Below are positions 61,656-64,000 of a stretch of DNA of 64,000 bases, in pieces. Position numbers and translations under genes: made by a program. Location: the NCBI RefSeq assembly GCF_022430545.2, contig NZ_CP092488.2:4526001-4590000 (forward strand), written 5' to 3'. The notes under the pieces are model-generated. The model ran no database searches. It worked only from the letters and a program-made list of their open reading frames with translations, and was not told the DNA's origin. Each line of letters begins with the position of its first letter. Position 1 is the stretch's first letter. The DNA is from Mycobacterium paraterrae. Lineage in GTDB: Bacteria; Actinomycetota; Actinomycetes; Mycobacteriales; Mycobacteriaceae.

Positions 61656-61660
61656 CCTAG

Positions 61661-61679
61661 TTAGGTTAGACTCGGCTAA
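61661..61679. promoter_or_regulatory. IdeR iron box 2
   Basis: TTAGGTTAGACTCGGCTAA matches the IdeR consensus at 15 of 19 positions. It starts 24 bp after the first box, giving the tandem layout reported for the Mtb bfrA promoter, where iron-loaded IdeR activates transcription. Confidence 0.75.
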
Positions 61680-61723
61680 TACGTAGTTCGGATGGTCGTC
61701 GGCGACAAGGGCGGGAGGTTCGC

Positions 61724-61906
61724 GTGTACGTCTGCCTCTGCGAGGGTGTCACCAGCCAAACCGTCTCCGAGGCGGTCGCCAGTGGGGCGTCGACGTCCAA
61801 AGAGGTCGCGGCACGATGCGGGGCGGGACTGGACTGCGGGCGTTGCCGACGCACTGTACGCGCGATCATCGAGGCCGCCGCTCAACTGCAGCCTACCGGC
61901 ACCTAG
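61724..61906 (+). CDS. bfd: Bacterioferritin-associated ferredoxin Bfd
   Basis: A 60-residue [2Fe-2S] protein that delivers electrons to release iron from bacterioferritin. The CxC pair at the start (MYVCLCEGVTSQTV) and CxxC near the C-terminus (LDCGRCRRTV) are the cluster ligands, as in the BFD-like domain. GTG 61724 follows a ggaggt ribosome site. It is divergent from bfrA and shares the IdeR-box region, so both are probably iron controlled. Its last four bases overlap the enoyl-CoA hydratase stop on the other strand. Confidence 0.9.
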   Translation: MYVCLCEGVTSQTVSEAVASGASTSKEVAARCGAGLDCGRCRRTVRAIIEAAAQLQPTGT

Positions 61907-62673
61907 CGCTCGGCTCGCCGCTTGGCGGTGAAGTCCGCGAGGGCCTCCGCGTTCGCCTGGCCACCCAAAAGCTTTGCAAAGTGGGCGTTTTCGCGTTCCG
62001 TCGCTGCCGCGATGTCGGGCAGGGTGGGCTCGACGATGGACTGCTTGACCGCGATCAAACTCGGAATCGAGCGGGCGGCCAAAATGTCGGCGTATCTGCG
62101 GGCCTCGACCAGCAACTGCTCGGGCTCGCACACTTTCCACACCATGCCCATGGCGAGCGCCTCCTGCGCGCTCACCCATTCCGACGACATCAGCAGCCAG
62201 GCGGCGTTCTGCCGGCCGATCAACCTGGGCAGCAGATACGACGACGCCGCCTCCGGCGCCACGCCCAAGCTGGTGAACGGGCACTTCAGCCGGGCCGTCG
62301 AAGACATGAAGACCAGGTCGGCGTAGCCGAGGATGGTCGTGCCGATGCCTACACCGACGCCGTTGACCGCGCAGACGAGCGGCTTGGGAAACCGGGTCAG
62401 GGCGTCGATCATCTCGGTGAACTGTGAGCCCTGGTTGGCCATCGCCGGGTCGGTGATCCGGGCCTGCATCTCCTTGAGGTCATTGCCGGCACTGAACGCG
62501 CGACCGGCCCCGGTCAGGAGCACGACCGCGACGCCCGGGTCATCCGCGGCTTCGCGCAGCGCCGCGGCGGTGGCTTCGTAGAGCGCTTCGTTGAACGCGT
62601 TGAGTGCGTCTGGCCGATTCAGGGTGAGGGTGCGAACCCGATTGTCATCGTCAATTTGCAGTATCACCGGCAT
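61903..62673 (-). CDS. Enoyl-CoA hydratase/isomerase (EchA-like)
   Basis: A 256-residue crotonase-fold protein. The oxyanion-hole region is FSAGNDLKEMQ, and the second is VNGVGVGIGTTILGYADLVF. The active-site glutamate is in SLGVAPEAASSYLLPRLIG; a second catalytic acid is not obvious, so it may be a hydratase variant or isomerase. It is the last of three genes read leftwards and overlaps the EthD-like gene by 23 bp. A lipid- or sterol-degradation role fits its neighbours. Confidence 0.9.
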   Translation of the reverse strand: MPVILQIDDDNRVRTLTLNRPDALNAFNEALYEATAAALREAADDPGVAVVLLTGAGRAFSAGNDLKEMQARITDPAMANQGSQFTEMIDALTRFPKPLVCAVNGVGVGIGTTILGYADLVFMSSTARLKCPFTSLGVAPEAASSYLLPRLIGRQNAAWLLMSSEWVSAQEALAMGMVWKVCEPEQLLVEARRYADILAARSIPSLIAVKQSIVEPTLPDIAAATERENAHFAKLLGGQANAEALADFTAKRRAER

Positions 62674-63376
62674 CTCCTCGGGTGTGGAACGGTGTGGTCA
62701 GCACGTAGCGGCTTGTCGGTATGGTGTCGATATTCGCGTTGGCGCCGAAAGCTGTTGTGCTCGCGACCATTCGGGACAGGCGCTGTTGTAGGTCGGCGTC
62801 GTCTGCCGCACCGAAGAATGCCTTCAGATCAGCGATTGCCTCGATCGGGAACAACTCCTCGACGATGCCGGCCAGCCGCGGCGCGTCGGGGGTCAGGGCG
62901 CGCACGACCGCATTTTGGGTGTAGCCGAAGGTCGACTGAGTCTCGATAGCCACCGGCGTGTGATCGTGTTGCCAGCGCCGCAGCCAACTGTCATAGTCCA
63001 GCTCGGGCGGCCGGCGCAGCAACGCGATGTTCGCCAGACCCGTTGTGCGCCGACCTAATTCGAGCGGCGCAAGAAGCGGGTTCGATTCGGTGACCAAATA
63101 GGCGGCAAGTTGGTCACACTCAGCGGCCAGCAGACGCAGCGCCTCGCCGATCTGCTCTCCGTAGCACTGCTGCGTCCAGATGCTGACGACGGCCGCACCG
63201 GGCGGGTCGAGCGTCGTCAGCGTCATCATCGAGTGAGTCACCGCGGCGTCGCGGACGTTGACGGCTAGGCCGGCGACTCCGAGCGCCAGGATCGCCTCGG
63301 CGACCGGCCCCCGCTGCCGTTGGCACCAGTTCTCGTCGTGGTCGGCGACTCGCAGTAGCGCCACTACTTTCTCCAT
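62651..63376 (-). CDS. EthD-domain-like protein
   Basis: A 241-residue protein with two ferredoxin-like alpha+beta halves, resembling EthD/dimeric alpha-beta barrel proteins: MEKVVALLRVADHDENWCQRQRG at the start and ANIALLRRPPELDYDSWLRRWQ in the second half, with YTQNAVVRALTP after. Such proteins often accompany enoyl-CoA hydratases and P450s in degradation clusters. The function is unknown. It overlaps the EchA start and lies 9 bp after the thioesterase. Confidence 0.75.
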   Translation of the reverse strand: MEKVVALLRVADHDENWCQRQRGPVAEAILALGVAGLAVNVRDAAVTHSMMTLTTLDPPGAAVVSIWTQQCYGEQIGEALRLLAAECDQLAAYLVTESNPLLAPLELGRRTTGLANIALLRRPPELDYDSWLRRWQHDHTPVAIETQSTFGYTQNAVVRALTPDAPRLAGIVEELFPIEAIADLKAFFGAADDADLQQRLSRMVASTTAFGANANIDTIPTSRYVLTTPFHTRGDAGDTAN

Positions 63377-63385
63377 GGTCGGGAC

Positions 63386-64000
63386 CTATTCCGAGCGGTC
63401 GCGCGCCCAGCGCGGTTCGATGAATACGCCTTCGGCCTCGACGGTGACGCCCTGGTCGTCGGCCAGGTGGCCGACGGCGTAGGTCTTGACCCCTTCGGTA
63501 CGGATGATGCGGGCCTCGGCATGCAGGTCCCCGAGTCGGGTGGCCCGCACATAGCGGAAGTTGATCGTGCCGGTCAGCCGGGGATTGATGCCGTCGCTGG
63601 CGGCATCGCCCAACACGTGATCCAGCACGAGCGCGGCGACTCCGCCATGGACGTGTCCGGGCGGCCCCTCGTATGCGGCGCCGAGGTGGAATTCGCAGAC
63701 CGACGCGCCCGAGTCGTCGTGGCGGATCTGTATCGGCGGCGCGAGGGGGTTGCGGATCCCGATGACGGCATTGCCCCACGCCATCCGCTCGCCGGTGGCG
63801 AGGTAGCGCACTCCGAAACTGCCGTCGGTCTGCCGGCGGCGCAAGCGCGCAGTGGCCGAGTCGATTTCGGCTTTCGCGGCCGCCACGGCGTCGGCGTCGA
63901 CTTCGGTCCTGATCGTTGCGTCGATCAGCGCTCGCACCGACTCGGCCAACGGTTCATAGACAGCCCGGAGCTGTTCGACATCCGCGGCGCTGAGGTCCTC
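63386..64000 (-). CDS. Hotdog-fold acyl-CoA thioesterase (5' end outside window)
   Basis: A PaaI/YbgC-type hotdog protein. The catalytic region is EGPPGHVHGGVAALVLDHVLGDAAS, with HGG and the acidic residue on the following helix. The later TINFRYVRATRLGD is typical. The frame is open beyond TTG 63949 to the end of the window, with helix-like coding character (LSAADVEQLRAVYEP), so the true start probably lies past base 64000. It heads an operon with the EthD-like and EchA genes. Confidence 0.82.
   Translation of the reverse strand, partial: EDLSAADVEQLRAVYEPLAESVRALIDATIRTEVDADAVAAAKAEIDSATARLRRRQTDGSFGVRYLATGERMAWGNAVIGIRNPLAPPIQIRHDDSGASVCEFHLGAAYEGPPGHVHGGVAALVLDHVLGDAASDGINPRLTGTINFRYVRATRLGDLHAEARIIRTEGVKTYAVGHLADDQGVTVEAEGVFIEPRWARDRSE

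Larger units (their letters stand above)
61373..61723. promoter_or_regulatory. Divergent bfrA-bfd promoter region
   Basis: A 351-bp gap that separates two iron-storage genes on opposite strands. Two IdeR-like boxes lie on the bfd side (61637-61679). The rest of the region shows no other recognisable gene; a long untranslated leader for bfrA is therefore expected. Confidence 0.6.

Overview
The window is high-GC actinobacterial DNA and almost certainly comes from a slow-growing, non-tuberculous Mycobacterium. Evidence includes the end of a mycobacterial-type katG, an intact antigen 85B gene, a TB8.4-like hemophore-family protein, CYP140, a CYP125 paralogue, a bacterioferritin next to tandem IdeR iron boxes, and KstR-type boxes. 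No insertion sequence, prophage, CRISPR array, tRNA or rRNA gene was recognised. All comparisons with M. tuberculosis (Mtb) are from memory of that gene order, not from an alignment.

The backbone matches the Mtb interval katG (Rv1908c) to bfrA (Rv1876), shown here in reverse orientation. Shared genes in window order are katG, nanT (Rv1902c), cinA (Rv1901), Rv1898, dtd (Rv1897c), the methyltransferase Rv1896c, the nitronate monooxygenase Rv1894c, Rv1893, Rv1891, a DUF7159-type gene (Rv1887), fbpB (Rv1886c), Rv1883c, cyp140 (Rv1880c), the amidohydrolase Rv1879, glnA3 (Rv1878), the efflux pump Rv1877, bfrA, and the divergent ferredoxin bfd.

Region 1 (1-30.3 kb) is accessory relative to Mtb. It holds a glycosyltransferase, a Tat-exported DUF1906 protein, two methyltransferases, two Rv0315-like GH16 proteins, a TB8.4-like protein, two membrane acyltransferases, tpx, a GT39-like membrane protein, a TetR-controlled operon of two paralogous membrane proteins plus oxidase subunit III/IV-like proteins, flavoenzymes, an SGNH hydrolase, hydrolases and an acyl-CoA dehydrogenase. 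Region 2 (30.4-44.1 kb) returns to the conserved backbone but contains a three-gene set of unknown exported proteins, a likely sterol-linked locus (KstR boxes, nitronate monooxygenase, SDR, CYP125 paralogue, alcohol dehydrogenase, YceI) and a 255-bp antisense overlap of two genes.

Region 3 (44.1-55 kb) carries fbpB with a very strong terminator, CYP140, a thioesterase, a dienelactone hydrolase-like lipoprotein, a CocE-like hydrolase and secreted proteins. The rpfC, Rv1885c, Rv1882c and lppE genes expected near fbpB in Mtb are not here. Region 4 (54.4-61.9 kb) is a tightly packed leftward unit: bfrA, MFS pump, AhpD-like protein, glnA3, amidohydrolase, PlsC-like acyltransferase and SRPBCC protein. 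The final 2 kb has an enoyl-CoA hydratase, an EthD-like protein and a hotdog thioesterase that runs off the window.

The strongest candidate for an undescribed system is the operon at 13.5-15.9 kb, where oxidase-type subunits III and IV sit with two paralogous membrane proteins and no catalytic heme-copper subunit.
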